DNA of 64,000 bases from an uncultured Eubacterium sp. (GCA_905234495.1 CAJOHE010000002.1:1-64000); one strand, 5' to 3'; counted from the stretch's first letter, positions 10,459 through 19,408 are shown. Notes: generated from the sequence alone by a model not told the origin. Numbers and translations: made by a program.

Positions 10459-10474
10459 ATAAAGCGGTGATAAT

Positions 10475-11056
10475 ATGGATAAGGAAAAAGAATATAATCC
10501 CTCACTTGAATTTGACGCATTCACGGCGGGCGTTGAGGACGGCGGCATCCGCTCAAGCTCAACCGTTGCGATGATTGTGTGCTACATCGTGTCAAGCCTC
10601 GAGGAAAAAATTACGGCGAAAATCATTGTTGACGCTCTTGTTGACGGCAAGCTTGCAAACTATTTTGAAGTGACGAACGCCGTGTCAAAAATGATTAAAA
10701 ACGGCAACCTCATCGAGGACGAAAACGGTATACTCACCGCAACGCCCAAATGCAAATTTGCCATTGAGATTGTTGAAAACGACCTTCCCCTGAGCGTGAG
10801 GGAAAAGAGCGTCGAGCTTGTGAAAAAGCTTGCGGCGCTCGAGGTGAACAAAAAGGAAAACAAGGTGAGCATAGCGGCTGAAAACAACGGCTACAAGGTA
10901 ACGCTTCACGTCAGCGACGTCGACAGCGACTTTATGACGCTTTCACTCTACGTTCCCACCGAGGCGCAGGCGGAAGTAATCAAAAACAAATTCCTGATAA
11001 ACCCCGCAAAGGTTTACGAAAACTTAATCGAATCGATATTTGATAACGAAGAATAG
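10475..11056 (+). CDS. DUF4364 family protein
   Basis: A 193-residue protein of the DUF4364 family, common in Clostridia. The N-terminal half (to about residue 90) reads like a winged-helix fold (KITAKIIVDALVDGKLANYFEVTNAVSKMIKNGNL), suggesting DNA binding; the rest is a mixed alpha/beta domain. GGTGATAAT precedes the ATG. Single gene between its own promoter and terminator. Function unknown; a regulatory role is inference. Confidence 0.88.
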   Translation: MDKEKEYNPSLEFDAFTAGVEDGGIRSSSTVAMIVCYIVSSLEEKITAKIIVDALVDGKLANYFEVTNAVSKMIKNGNLIEDENGILTATPKCKFAIEIVENDLPLSVREKSVELVKKLAALEVNKKENKVSIAAENNGYKVTLHVSDVDSDFMTLSLYVPTEAQAEVIKNKFLINPAKVYENLIESIFDNEE

Positions 11057-11080
11057 AAAAGAGCCGTTTGGCTCTTTTTT
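11057..11080 (+). terminator. Terminator of the DUF4364 gene
   Basis: 9-bp stem (11057-11065 with 11070-11078) and GTTT loop ending in a run of T, right after the stop codon. Confidence 0.85.
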
Positions 11081-11162
11081 ATGAATAATTTGACAAAAAT
11101 TATCTATATTATAGGCTATTCTTTCTTTTAGGTTCCGCATTCCGAATTTCGCATTCCGCATT

Positions 11163-11192
11163 AAAAAAAGACGTTCCAAACGGAACGTCTTT
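11163..11192 (-). terminator. Terminator of the ispH-rpsA operon
   Basis: 11-bp stem (11167-11177 with 11182-11192) followed on the minus strand by seven T. Immediately beyond it (about 11133-11162) sits a short doubled motif in which TTCCGCATTCCG recurs as CGCATTCCGCATT, a small intergenic repeat. Confidence 0.85.
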
Positions 11193-11203
11193 CTTTATGT
11201 AAA

Positions 11204-13453
11204 TTATTCAGCGGGAGCTTCTTCCTCAGCGGGAGCATCCTCTTCTGCGGGAGCTTCTTCCTCAGCGGGTGCTTCCTCAACTGCGGGAGCCTCTTCCTCA
11301 GCGGGAGCTTCCTCAACTGCGGGAGCCTCTTCCTCAGCGGGAGCATCCTCTTCTGCAGGAGCTTCTTCCTCTGCGGGAGCTTCTTCCTCTATAGGTGCCT
11401 CTTCCTCAGCGGGTGCTTCCTCATCTGCAAGGTCTGCGATGGGCTCTTCGGGCTTTTCGAGAAGTTCCTTGATTGAGAGAGAAACTCTCTTCTTGTCGAA
11501 GTCGATGTCGATAATCTTAACCTCAACCTCGTCGCCTACGTTGAGCACGTCAGCAGGTGTCTTGATTCTTTCCCATGCAATCTGGCTGATGTGGATAAGA
11601 CCGTCGATGCCGGGAAGGATGTTTGCAAATGCGCCGAATGAAGCGATGCTTACAATCTTTGCCTTAAGCACTGTACCCACGGGGTAATCCCTCTTGAGGA
11701 TTTCCCACGGATTGTCCTCGAGCTTCTTGAAGCCGAGTGAAATCTTTTTGTTTTCACCGTCGAGCTTTTTGATTGTTACCTCAACTGCGTCGCCAACGTT
11801 TACAACCTCTGACGGGTGCTTAATCCTTGACCACGAAAGCTCGCTGATATGAATCATACCGTCCATACCGCCGATGTCTACGAATGCGCCGTAGTTTGTG
11901 AGCGACTTAACAACGCCGGTAAGCTTTGCGCCCTCTTCAAGAGTTGCCCAGAATGCTTCCTGCTGCGCCTTTCTCTCTTCATATGCTACGGTCTTGATAT
12001 TACCTACAGCACGGCGTCTGATAGGATTTGTTTCAATTACCTTGAAACGAACAGTTGTGTCCTTGAGGACGTCAAGCTCCTGACCGCGCGGAACGCCTGT
12101 GAGCGAAGCGGGTACGAATACCCTTGTTCCGTTTGTAACAACGATAACGCCGCCTCTTACGACTGCGGTTACCGTTCCTTCAAGAATTTCGCCAGACTCT
12201 TTTGCGGCGGTGATATCTTCCCATCCCTGGAAAGCATCGACAAGCTTCTTGGAAAGCTTAAGTACACCCTCGTTGTCATCAGTCTTCATAATTACAAGCT
12301 TGAGCTCGTCGCCGAGTGAAACGACATCGTCGGGCTTTGTAACATTCTCTGATGAAAGATCGTCAATAGCGATAACACCGGTCTGCTTTCTTCCTTCAAC
12401 ATCAACAAATACTTCTGTTGGTGTGATGTTTACAACTTTACCTGTAACTACCTTGCTGTTTTCGTCTTCTCTGAATGATTCTTCAAGCATTTCTTTGAAG
12501 GTTGCCTCACCATCAGCAGATGCGGGTGCAGCAGTATTAACTGCCTTATCAGCGGTATCTGCTGTCTCCGCAACTGTTTCAGCTGCTTCAACTTCCTTTT
12601 TAATAATTTCTTCGGACATGGTTTCTACTACCTCCTTGATTATAGATGCGGGGGTCGACGCTCCCGCGGTTACACCAACACACTCATAAGCGCTCAGGTC
12701 GATATCCCCAAGCTCGTCCGCGGTCTCAATCAAAAACGTATCCGCGCCGGCAGCTCTGCATACCTCGCCGAGCTTATTTGTGTTTGATGAATGGCGGCCG
12801 CCGATGACAATCATAGCCTGCATTTTCTCAGAAAGAGCCGCAGCCTCGTCCTGCCTTTCCGCAGTCGCATTACATATTGTACTATATATTTTACAATTTG
12901 AAAAGACTTTTTTTAATATTTTATTGCATTTTTTCCATTCTTTTACCGAAAAAGTTGTCTGACTGACGCAAATAAGCGGTTTTTCCCGGGTTAATGGATG
13001 ATTTGCAATGATTTCGTCGAGCTCGTTTTCGTTTTTGAAAACGTAGCTTTCGCCCCTGCAGTACGACCTGATGCCCATAACCTCGGGATGCTTCTCGTCG
13101 CCCGCAATCAGAGTGACCGTTCCCTCCTCCTGAGAGGACACGATTTTATGTATCTTTGAAACGAAGGGGCAGGTGGCGTCGATATATGCGATATGCTTTT
13201 CCTCCGCCTCGTCGATGACGGACTTTTCAACGCCGTGGGTTCTGATTACAACGGTGTAGCCCTCGGGGCAATCGGCAATATTTTCGATAATCTTTACGCC
13301 CTTATCCTCAAGCTCCTTTACGAGCTGGGGATTGTGGATAATCGGGCCGAGGGTGCAGACCTTCTCGCCCTTTTCAACGAGGTCGTAAACGAGATTTACC
13401 GCCCTGTCGACTCCGAAGCAGAAGCCCGCGGTTTTTGCAAGAACGGTTTTCAC
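11204..13453 (-). CDS. ispH: Fused HMB-PP reductase (IspH) and ribosomal protein S1
   Basis: A 749-residue fusion. Residues 1-280 are IspH, the last MEP-pathway enzyme; the iron-sulfur cysteines are visible in AGFCFGVD, DATCPFV and CNAT. A linker follows, then four S1 RNA-binding domains (about 315-400, 410-490, 500-585, 590-670), the last two most canonical (YGAFVDIGGMDGMIHISELSW). Residues 668-749 are an acidic Ala/Pro/Glu tail with hexapeptide repeats. IspH-S1 fusions are known in Clostridia. The start is GTG at 13453, overlapping the plsC stop as GTGA. Last gene of the ABC-F-baiN-cmk-plsC-ispH unit. Confidence 0.97.
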   Translation of the reverse strand: MKTVLAKTAGFCFGVDRAVNLVYDLVEKGEKVCTLGPIIHNPQLVKELEDKGVKIIENIADCPEGYTVVIRTHGVEKSVIDEAEEKHIAYIDATCPFVSKIHKIVSSQEEGTVTLIAGDEKHPEVMGIRSYCRGESYVFKNENELDEIIANHPLTREKPLICVSQTTFSVKEWKKCNKILKKVFSNCKIYSTICNATAERQDEAAALSEKMQAMIVIGGRHSSNTNKLGEVCRAAGADTFLIETADELGDIDLSAYECVGVTAGASTPASIIKEVVETMSEEIIKKEVEAAETVAETADTADKAVNTAAPASADGEATFKEMLEESFREDENSKVVTGKVVNITPTEVFVDVEGRKQTGVIAIDDLSSENVTKPDDVVSLGDELKLVIMKTDDNEGVLKLSKKLVDAFQGWEDITAAKESGEILEGTVTAVVRGGVIVVTNGTRVFVPASLTGVPRGQELDVLKDTTVRFKVIETNPIRRRAVGNIKTVAYEERKAQQEAFWATLEEGAKLTGVVKSLTNYGAFVDIGGMDGMIHISELSWSRIKHPSEVVNVGDAVEVTIKKLDGENKKISLGFKKLEDNPWEILKRDYPVGTVLKAKIVSIASFGAFANILPGIDGLIHISQIAWERIKTPADVLNVGDEVEVKIIDIDFDKKRVSLSIKELLEKPEEPIADLADEEAPAEEEAPIEEEAPAEEEAPAEEDAPAEEEAPAVEEAPAEEEAPAVEEAPAEEEAPAEEDAPAEEEAPAE
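11207..11416 (-). repeat. 18-nt tandem repeats encoding an APAEEE tail
   Basis: Eleven full hexapeptide units plus a partial one (APAEEE with variants APIEEE, APAEED, APAVEE) at the C-terminus of the IspH-S1 protein. Higher-order duplication is visible (APAEEE-APAVEE twice in a row). It is in frame, ends at the stop codon and should be prone to copy-number change. Confidence 0.95.
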
Positions 13454-14100
13454 TTTCTCTCACTCTCCCAAAGCTCGGTAATCCTGTCCATAACCATCTG
13501 CGCCGCCGCGCTGATTTCCTCGCGCGAAACCTCTTCCTTGTCAAGTCCGAGCTCCGCGTTTGTCAGAAGCTTGCCGTAAACGACCGTGACCTTCTTGAAA
13601 GGTCTGATGGGACCGTCGCAGCAGATTGCGGCGGGAAGCACGTCCGCGTGGGCGTTGTGGGCGATAATGGCAACGCCGGGGCGCGGCTCCTGGGGAACTC
13701 CGCCCTTGTCCTTAACTCTTCTGCCCTCGGGGCAAAGCGCCATAACGTGCCCCTCTTCAACGATTTTCTGACCGTAGGCAATCGAAGTGTTGTCGCCCTT
13801 TCCCCTCATTACGGGGAAGCCGTACATATGGGTGATAATCCACGCAACCGCGGGCTTTTCGTAAAGCTCTGCCTTTGCCATAAAGTGCATCGGCGGAACC
13901 TTCCTTGAATATGCCGCAAAAACGGGGTCAAGCGCGCAGGTGTGGTTGATTGCAACTATGTATCTTGAATCCTCGCTCGGAACGTTTTCAACGCCCTTGA
14001 GCCTGATTCGGTAAACGACCTTGATAACCCAGCCGAGTGAGTTTTTGATAAAGCCGTAAAACTTGTAGTGGTGTACCTGAGAAAAATCAAAATCCTGCAT
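13450..14100 (-). CDS. plsC: 1-acylglycerol-3-phosphate acyltransferase
   Basis: A 216-residue membrane-associated acyltransferase making phosphatidic acid from lysophosphatidic acid. The catalytic NHTCALD (HX4D) is near residue 53 and the PEGRR motif near residue 120. The ATG at 14100 overlaps the cmk stop (TGATG) and lies 7 nt from AGGAGG; a GTG one codon upstream is less well spaced. The end overlaps ispH by 4 nt. cmk-plsC-ispH-rpsA is a conserved Clostridia order. Confidence 0.95.
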   Translation of the reverse strand: MQDFDFSQVHHYKFYGFIKNSLGWVIKVVYRIRLKGVENVPSEDSRYIVAINHTCALDPVFAAYSRKVPPMHFMAKAELYEKPAVAWIITHMYGFPVMRGKGDNTSIAYGQKIVEEGHVMALCPEGRRVKDKGGVPQEPRPGVAIIAHNAHADVLPAAICCDGPIRPFKKVTVVYGKLLTNAELGLDKEEVSREEISAAAQMVMDRITELWESERK

Positions 14101-14762
14101 CACAGCGCCTCCTTGATGATGTTGATGATATACTGAATCGACTCGTCGAGAGTGAGCTTCGACGTGTCCGCCATAACGCTTTCCTCGGTGGGCTTGAGCG
14201 GGGCAATCTCGCGGTGGGAATCCTGCCAGTCGCGCTGATTAACGTCGGCTAAAACGTCCTCGTACTTCACGTCCTCGCCCTTTTCGACGAGCTCTTTATA
14301 CCGCCTCTCGGCTCTGCACTCGGGTGAGGCGAAGAGGAAAATCTTGCACTGTGCGTCGGGAAGCACCACGCTTGCAATATCCCTGCCGTCCATAATGACG
14401 TTATTCTCTCTTGCGATGCTTCTCTGAAGCTCAAGAAGGAACGCTCTGACCTCGGGGATTGCCGAAACCTTCGACGCGCCCATTGAGATTTCGGGCGTTC
14501 TGATTAGCGACGAAACGTCCTCGCCGTTGAGGTAAACGCACTGCGTTCCGTCCTCGGAAAAACCGAGCTTGACATCGGTGCTGTCAAGAAGCGCGATGAC
14601 CTTTTCCGTGCTGTCAAGAGCATTATTTCTCGCGGCGTTGAGCGCAATCGCTCTGTAGAGCGCGCCCGTGTCGACATAGATGAAGCCGAGCTCCTTTGCC
14701 GCCGCCTTTGCAATCGTTGATTTGCCTGCGCCCGCAGGTCCGTCTATTGCAACATTGAACAT
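14100..14762 (-). CDS. cmk: (d)CMP kinase
   Basis: A 220-residue cytidylate kinase that phosphorylates CMP/dCMP. The P-loop is IDGPAGAGKST at residues 5-15; YVDTGALYRA and MDGRDIASVVLPDA are typical. Normal length. AAAGGAGAAA precedes the ATG. It lies between the flavoprotein gene and plsC. Confidence 0.97.
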   Translation of the reverse strand: MFNVAIDGPAGAGKSTIAKAAAKELGFIYVDTGALYRAIALNAARNNALDSTEKVIALLDSTDVKLGFSEDGTQCVYLNGEDVSSLIRTPEISMGASKVSAIPEVRAFLLELQRSIARENNVIMDGRDIASVVLPDAQCKIFLFASPECRAERRYKELVEKGEDVKYEDVLADVNQRDWQDSHREIAPLKPTEESVMADTSKLTLDESIQYIINIIKEAL

Positions 14763-14777
14763 AGTTTTTCTCCTTTA

Positions 14778-16007
14778 TCACATATTCTCCGCCGCGAGGT
14801 TTGCGGTGGAAAACGCTATTTGCAGATTAAAGCCGCCCGTATAGGCGTCAACGTCTATAATCTCGCCCGCGAAATACAGATTTTCAACGAGCTTCGACTG
14901 CATTGTTTTGGGGTTAATTTCCTTAACCTCAACGCCGCCCGAGGTGATTATCGCCTCTTCAATCGGTCTGAAGCCCGTGACGTTGACGGTCAGCCCTTTG
15001 ATGAGGGAAACGAGCCCCTGCCTTTCCTCGCGCGTTATCTGGTTGACCTTTCGCGAGGGTTCGATTCCGCTGAGTAAAACTATAGCAGGAATGAGCTTTT
15101 TAGGCAAGAGTTTTGAAAGAGAGTTTATAAAATCTTTATTTATAAGCTCGGAAAAATCGCGGAGGATTCTTGCGTCGAGCGCCTTTTCGTCGAGCGCGGG
15201 CTTGAGGTCGATTACGACCTTGTACTGCGCCGTGTCAATCTTTCTCATATGGCTTGACGCCGAGAGGATTACGGGGCCCGAAAGTCCGTAGTGGGTGAAG
15301 AGCATTTCACCGAAATCATTGTAGATTTCGCTGCCGTCCTCAAGCACCTTTATGCTGATGTTTTTGAGCGAAAGCCCCTGTAAATCCTTGATAAAATCAT
15401 CGCTGCACACAAGGGGTACGAGGCTCGGTCTGAGGGGCGTTACGGTGTGACCTGCGGATTTTGCAAGGCGGTAGCCGTCCCCCGTCGAGCCCGTGAGCGG
15501 ATAGCTTTTTCCGCCCGTGCAAAGGCAGACCTTGTCACAGGGAATTTTGTCGCCGCCGTCCGTTATAACGCTTTTTATAATCGGCTTTTCTCCGTCAAAT
15601 TCAAAGTCGGTTGCCGAGGCCTTCACAATCCTCGCGCCGCTTCTCTTTGCGTAGTAAACGAGGGCGTCGACGATGTCGGAAGCCTTGTCGCTCTGCGGGA
15701 ACACGCGGTTTCCCCTCTCGGTTTTAAGAGGCACGCCGAGCTCCTCGAAAAGCGCCATTGTGTCGTAGGGCATAAAAGAGGAAAACGCCGAGTACATAAA
15801 GCGGGGATTTGTCGGCACGTTTGCGATTAAATCCTCAAGCTCAAAGCAGGCGTTTGTGACGTTGCACCTGCCCTTGCCCGTTATCATAAGCTTTCTTCCG
15901 GGGCGTTCCATTTTTTCCAAAACGGTGACGCTGTTGCCCCTTTCGGCGGACTTTGCGGCGCACAGAAGCCCCGCGGCACCCCCGCCGATAACAACTATAT
16001 TCGGCAT
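14778..16007 (-). CDS. BaiN/HI0933-like NAD(P)/FAD-dependent oxidoreductase
   Basis: A 409-residue flavoprotein of the HI0933/YtfP/BaiN family. The FAD dinucleotide fold is IGGGAAGLLCA at the N-terminus; GKGRCNVTNA, CTGGKSYPLTGSTGDGY and the C-terminal YFAGEIIDVDAYTGGFNLQ are family signatures. Members include a proposed bile-acid 3-oxo reductase, but the general function is uncertain and the BaiN name should not be taken as proof. AAAGGAGGAACT precedes the ATG. Placed directly ahead of cmk, as in many Clostridia. Confidence 0.93.
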   Translation of the reverse strand: MPNIVVIGGGAAGLLCAAKSAERGNSVTVLEKMERPGRKLMITGKGRCNVTNACFELEDLIANVPTNPRFMYSAFSSFMPYDTMALFEELGVPLKTERGNRVFPQSDKASDIVDALVYYAKRSGARIVKASATDFEFDGEKPIIKSVITDGGDKIPCDKVCLCTGGKSYPLTGSTGDGYRLAKSAGHTVTPLRPSLVPLVCSDDFIKDLQGLSLKNISIKVLEDGSEIYNDFGEMLFTHYGLSGPVILSASSHMRKIDTAQYKVVIDLKPALDEKALDARILRDFSELINKDFINSLSKLLPKKLIPAIVLLSGIEPSRKVNQITREERQGLVSLIKGLTVNVTGFRPIEEAIITSGGVEVKEINPKTMQSKLVENLYFAGEIIDVDAYTGGFNLQIAFSTANLAAENM

Positions 16008-16031
16008 AGTTCCTCCTTTCTTAATTCGGAA

Positions 16032-17915
16032 TTATTGTATAGTTTCAAGTTCTTCGCTGACCTTTTCCCACTCGTCGATGAGTTCGGTGTGCCTGACGTT
16101 GAGCTTTTCGAGCCTGTCGGTCAGCTCAAGCAGGGTGTTATAGTCCGCGCAGGCGATTGCCTCCTCGGTTTCCTTTATCTCCTGCTCTGTCTGTTCAATC
16201 TCCTCCTCGAGCCTCTTGCTCTGAGTCGTGAGCTTTCTGATACGGCTCTGAAGCTCCTTCCTGAGCTTGTACTCGTTTTGCTTGGGCGCCTTTTCCTCTT
16301 TGGCTTTTTCCTCTTTGATATAGCGCTTTTCGGCGTAATCGTCGTAGTTGCCGAGGAAGACGTTGCAGCCGTGGGGCGTGAGCTCGATTATCCTTGTTGC
16401 AAGCTTGTTGATGAAATATCTGTCGTGCGACACGATGAGCATTGTGCCGCTGTAGCTGAGAAGCGTTTCTTCAAGCTCCTCGCGCGAAAATGCGTCGAGG
16501 TGGTTTGTGGGCTCGTCGAGAAGAAGGAAGTTGAATCCGCCGAGCATCAGCTTTAAAAGCGCAACCCTCGCCCTCTCGCCGCCCGAGCAGACCTCGAGCT
16601 TACGGTAGACGTCGTCCCCCTTGAAAAGGAAGGCGGCAAGTGCGTTTCGCACCTTTGTCTCGGTCATAAACGGAAAGCTCGTCCACACCTCGTCGAGGAC
16701 GGTTTTGCTCAAATCAAGCTTGTCCTGAACCTGGTCGAAATAGCCCGTCATAACGTTTGCGCCGAAGCGGTAGCGTCCGCCGTCGCGGGTGACGTCTCCC
16801 ATTAAAATTTTGAGAAGAGTCGTCTTGCCGCAGCCGTTGTCGCCGAGAAGAAACACCCTCTCGCCGCGCTGAATGTTAAACGTTGCGCTGTCGAAAACGG
16901 GCTTGCCGCCGAAGGCTTTGCTGAGGTCGCTTACCTCAAGCACTTCCTCGCCCGACTGGCATTTCGGCGTAAAATCAAAGCGGATGCGCTCAACCCTGCT
17001 GTCGGGAACTACGAGCTGCGCTTTGAGCTTTTCAAGCTGCTTTTCCTTGCTCTCGGCGGTTTTGATGCTCTTTTCCCTGTTCCAGCGGCGAAACTGAGCA
17101 ATCATCTCTTCCATCCGCTCAATTTCTTTCATATCGTTTTCGTATTTTTCCTCGACAGCCTTCTGTTCGGCTGCCTTCTTTTTGAGGAAAAGCGAGTAGT
17201 TTCCCGTGTATGAACGGGATTTTCCGTTTTCTATTTCAACCGTTTTTTCGGTGATTTTGTCAAGAAAATATCTGTCGTGGCTGATAATAAGACACGCGCC
17301 CCTGAAGGACAGAAGAAAGTCCTCAAGCCAGTTTATGGCGCTGATGTCAAGGTGGTTCGTCGGCTCGTCGAGAAGAAGCAAATCAGCCTTTGAAAGAAGC
17401 AGCTTTGCGAGAATCAGCTTTGAGCGCTGACCGCCCGAAAGACGGGACGTGGGGGCGTCAAACTCCCCTTCCTCAAAGCCGAGACCGATGAGCGCCGCGC
17501 GCGCCCTCGCCTTGTATGTCAGCCCACCGTCCTGCTGAAAACGGGTTGTGAGAAAATCCTGCTGCTCTATAAGGTCGGCACTCGGATTTTTCTCAATCTC
17601 ACCGGCGAGGCTTTCAAGCTTTTTCTCGGTTTCGATGAGGTCGGAAAAGACGGAAATAATCTCTTCCCATATCGTTCTGTTCTGCGAGCAGGTGTGCTGC
17701 TCCATATAGCCGAGAACGGTGTTTTTTGCAAGAACGCAGAGTCCGCTGTCGGGCTGATATTCGCCCGTGATGAGCTTGAAAAGAGAGGTTTTTCCCGCGC
17801 CGTTCACGCCGACCAAGCCCACCTTTTCGCCGCCCTTTATGTCAAAGGAAACGTCTGAGAAAAGCGAGCTTTCGCCGAAGGATATTGTTAAGTTTTGAAT
17901 GTCGAGTACGTTCAT
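16032..17915 (-). CDS. ABC-F family ATPase
   Basis: A 627-residue soluble protein with two ABC domains and no membrane segments. Walker A sequences are GVNGAGKT (residues 36-43) and GDNGCGKT (about 357-364), with LSGGQRSK and CSGGERARVA signatures and two LLLDEPTNHLD Walker B segments. The charged linker between domains (about 235-310) and a C-terminal coiled coil (about 540-627) are ABC-F features. Such proteins act on the ribosome in translation or confer antibiotic protection; the coiled-coil tail suggests the Uup/YdiF side. First gene of the unit leading to ispH; ribosome-binding site weak. Confidence 0.93.
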   Translation of the reverse strand: MNVLDIQNLTISFGESSLFSDVSFDIKGGEKVGLVGVNGAGKTSLFKLITGEYQPDSGLCVLAKNTVLGYMEQHTCSQNRTIWEEIISVFSDLIETEKKLESLAGEIEKNPSADLIEQQDFLTTRFQQDGGLTYKARARAALIGLGFEEGEFDAPTSRLSGGQRSKLILAKLLLSKADLLLLDEPTNHLDISAINWLEDFLLSFRGACLIISHDRYFLDKITEKTVEIENGKSRSYTGNYSLFLKKKAAEQKAVEEKYENDMKEIERMEEMIAQFRRWNREKSIKTAESKEKQLEKLKAQLVVPDSRVERIRFDFTPKCQSGEEVLEVSDLSKAFGGKPVFDSATFNIQRGERVFLLGDNGCGKTTLLKILMGDVTRDGGRYRFGANVMTGYFDQVQDKLDLSKTVLDEVWTSFPFMTETKVRNALAAFLFKGDDVYRKLEVCSGGERARVALLKLMLGGFNFLLLDEPTNHLDAFSREELEETLLSYSGTMLIVSHDRYFINKLATRIIELTPHGCNVFLGNYDDYAEKRYIKEEKAKEEKAPKQNEYKLRKELQSRIRKLTTQSKRLEEEIEQTEQEIKETEEAIACADYNTLLELTDRLEKLNVRHTELIDEWEKVSEELETIQ

Positions 17916-17935
17916 ATATGATTTCCAAACCTCTC

Positions 17936-18012
17936 AGCCTCCCTTGTCAAAGGGAGGGGGACCGCTTGCGGTGGAGGGATTCCTGTTCCCTCATTACAGT
18001 TGCCGCAAGACA
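17936..18012. repeat. 77-nt dispersed intergenic repeat, copy 1
   Basis: Matches 29228-29304 in 75 of 77 positions, same orientation. It contains palindromes CCTCCCTT/AAGGGAGG and ACCGC/GCGGT. It lies between the divergent ABC-F and manA genes. A spurious plus-strand ORF runs through it. Confidence 0.95.
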
Positions 18013-18015
18013 AGG

Positions 18016-18065
18016 GCAAGGTGCCTACACCTTGCTGCGGCACGATGTGGGCATCGTGCCCTACA
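18016..18065. repeat. Two perfect palindromes, the second ending CCCTACA
   Basis: GCAAGGTG/CACCTTGC (18016-18023 with 18028-18035) and GGCACGATG/CATCGTGCC (18039-18047 with 18052-18060) followed by CTACA. Same layout as the hairpins at 3780 and 23736. Confidence 0.7.
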
Positions 18066-18111
18066 TAGATTATTTTAAAATCAATTATTTTATATTTTAC
18101 ACTATTTTTAC

Positions 18112-18140
18112 TTGAATGTATAGTATTATTTTGATATTAT
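18112..18140 (+). promoter_or_regulatory. manA promoter
   Basis: TTGAAT (18112-18117), 17-bp spacer, TATTAT (18135-18140), about 30 nt before manA. Confidence 0.55.
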
Positions 18141-18171
18141 ATATTAGAAAAATCTGAAAGGTAAAAATCTT

Positions 18172-19125
18172 ATGTATATTTTCAAACTGAAGCCCGTGTT
18201 CAAGGATTACATCTGGGGCGGAACAAGACTAAAAACCGATTTCGGCTTTGAAAGCGAGCTTGACAAGGTTGCCGAGGGCTGGATGCTTTCGTGCCACAAG
18301 GACGGCAGAAACACCGTTGAAAACGGCGAGTATGCAGGCGAAGAGCTCGAGGCGGTAATTGAGAAGGTGGGCAAGGAAAAGCTTGTCGGAACGAGAAGCC
18401 TCGACTTCCCCTATTTCCCCGTGCTCATCAAGCTGATTGACGCAAAAAACGATTTGTCGATTCAGGTTCATCCCGACAACGACTACGCGCAGAGGGTTGA
18501 GGGCGAATTCGGCAAGACCGAAATCTGGTACGTGCTCGACGCCACCGACGACGCAAAGCTTGTCTACGGCTTTAAGGAAAAAATCACGAGCGGGGAATTT
18601 CAGAAGGCGATTGAGGACAACACGCTTATGGACGTGCTCAATCAGGTTCCCGTCAAGAAGGGCGACCTCTTTTTCATCGAGGCGGGCACGGTTCACGCAA
18701 TCGGCAAGGGCACTCTGATTGCCGAGATTCAGCAGAATTCAAACAGCACCTACAGGGTGTACGACTACGGCAGGCTCGGCGCCGACGGAAAGCCGAGGGA
18801 ACTGCACGTTAAAAAGGCGGTCGACGTTTCAAAGACCGAGCCGCCGAAGTATGAAATCAAGCCCTTCGGAAAGCCCGAAAAGCACGGCGGATACGTTTCA
18901 ACCCTTCTGACAAAATGCGATTTGTTCACGGTTACGCATTACGACGTAAATGAAAGCGTTAAGCTTTGCGCCGATGAGAAAAGCTTTAATCATATTCTCG
19001 TTCTCGACGGTCAGGGTGAGATTGACTCTCAGGCGCTCAAAAAGGGCGACAGCTTCTTTGTTCCTGCGGGCTACGGCGAATATAAAATTTCCGGCGAATG
19101 CGAAATCATCGTTACAAATATTTAA
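18172..19125 (+). CDS. manA: Class I mannose-6-phosphate isomerase
   Basis: A 317-residue enzyme interconverting mannose 6-phosphate and fructose 6-phosphate, the short Firmicute form. The zinc-site segments QVHPDN (His and neighbours, about residue 98) and EAGTVHAIGKGTLIAEIQQNSNSTYRVYDY (abbreviated here: the EAGTVHA and IQQNSNST parts) are present, as is the N-terminal FKDYIWGG. It has its own promoter; the next gene encodes a DUF378 protein with no obvious link. Confidence 0.96.
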   Translation: MYIFKLKPVFKDYIWGGTRLKTDFGFESELDKVAEGWMLSCHKDGRNTVENGEYAGEELEAVIEKVGKEKLVGTRSLDFPYFPVLIKLIDAKNDLSIQVHPDNDYAQRVEGEFGKTEIWYVLDATDDAKLVYGFKEKITSGEFQKAIEDNTLMDVLNQVPVKKGDLFFIEAGTVHAIGKGTLIAEIQQNSNSTYRVYDYGRLGADGKPRELHVKKAVDVSKTEPPKYEIKPFGKPEKHGGYVSTLLTKCDLFTVTHYDVNESVKLCADEKSFNHILVLDGQGEIDSQALKKGDSFFVPAGYGEYKISGECEIIVTNI

Positions 19126-19139
19126 TCATCTTATGAATA

Positions 19140-19181
19140 AAAGTCACGGTTAGCGCTATACTAATTGTGACTTTATTTTTT
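19140..19181 (+). terminator. manA terminator, abutting the next ribosome-binding site
   Basis: AAAGTCAC (19140-19147) pairs with GTGACTTT (19167-19174), followed by ATTTTTT. The 19-nt loop is long. The GAGGTGA ribosome-binding site of the DUF378 gene begins directly after the T-run. Confidence 0.6.
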
Positions 19182-19192
19182 GAGGTGATATT

Positions 19193-19408
19193 ATGAATGC
19201 TATGAAGATTATCAACAAGGTTGCGCTGGTACTGACAATCATCGGCGGCGTGAACTGGGGACTTATAGGAATATTCAAATTTGATTTGGTTGCGTGGATA
19301 TTCTCGGGTCAGGACAGCGTTTTGGCGCGAATCATCTATTCCCTTGTGGGCATCGCGGCACTGTGGTGCATAAGCCTTCTGTTTAATAACAGAACAGTAG
19401 CGGAATAA
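19193..19408 (+). CDS. DUF378 family small membrane protein
   Basis: A 71-residue protein with two predicted membrane helices (about residues 8-30 and 42-65) and the family motif GGVNWGLIGIF. TGAGGTGATATT precedes the ATG. Function unknown. It sits alone between manA and the antiporter and is followed by a terminator. Confidence 0.9.
   Translation: MNAMKIINKVALVLTIIGGVNWGLIGIFKFDLVAWIFSGQDSVLARIIYSLVGIAALWCISLLFNNRTVAE

Noticed and set aside
17885..18115. Plus-strand ORF of 76 codons over the 77-nt repeat
   Set aside because: It runs through palindromic repeat DNA, has no ribosome-binding site, and shares its RWRDSC...LITVAAR stretch with the ORF in the other repeat copy, so it is a repeat artefact.
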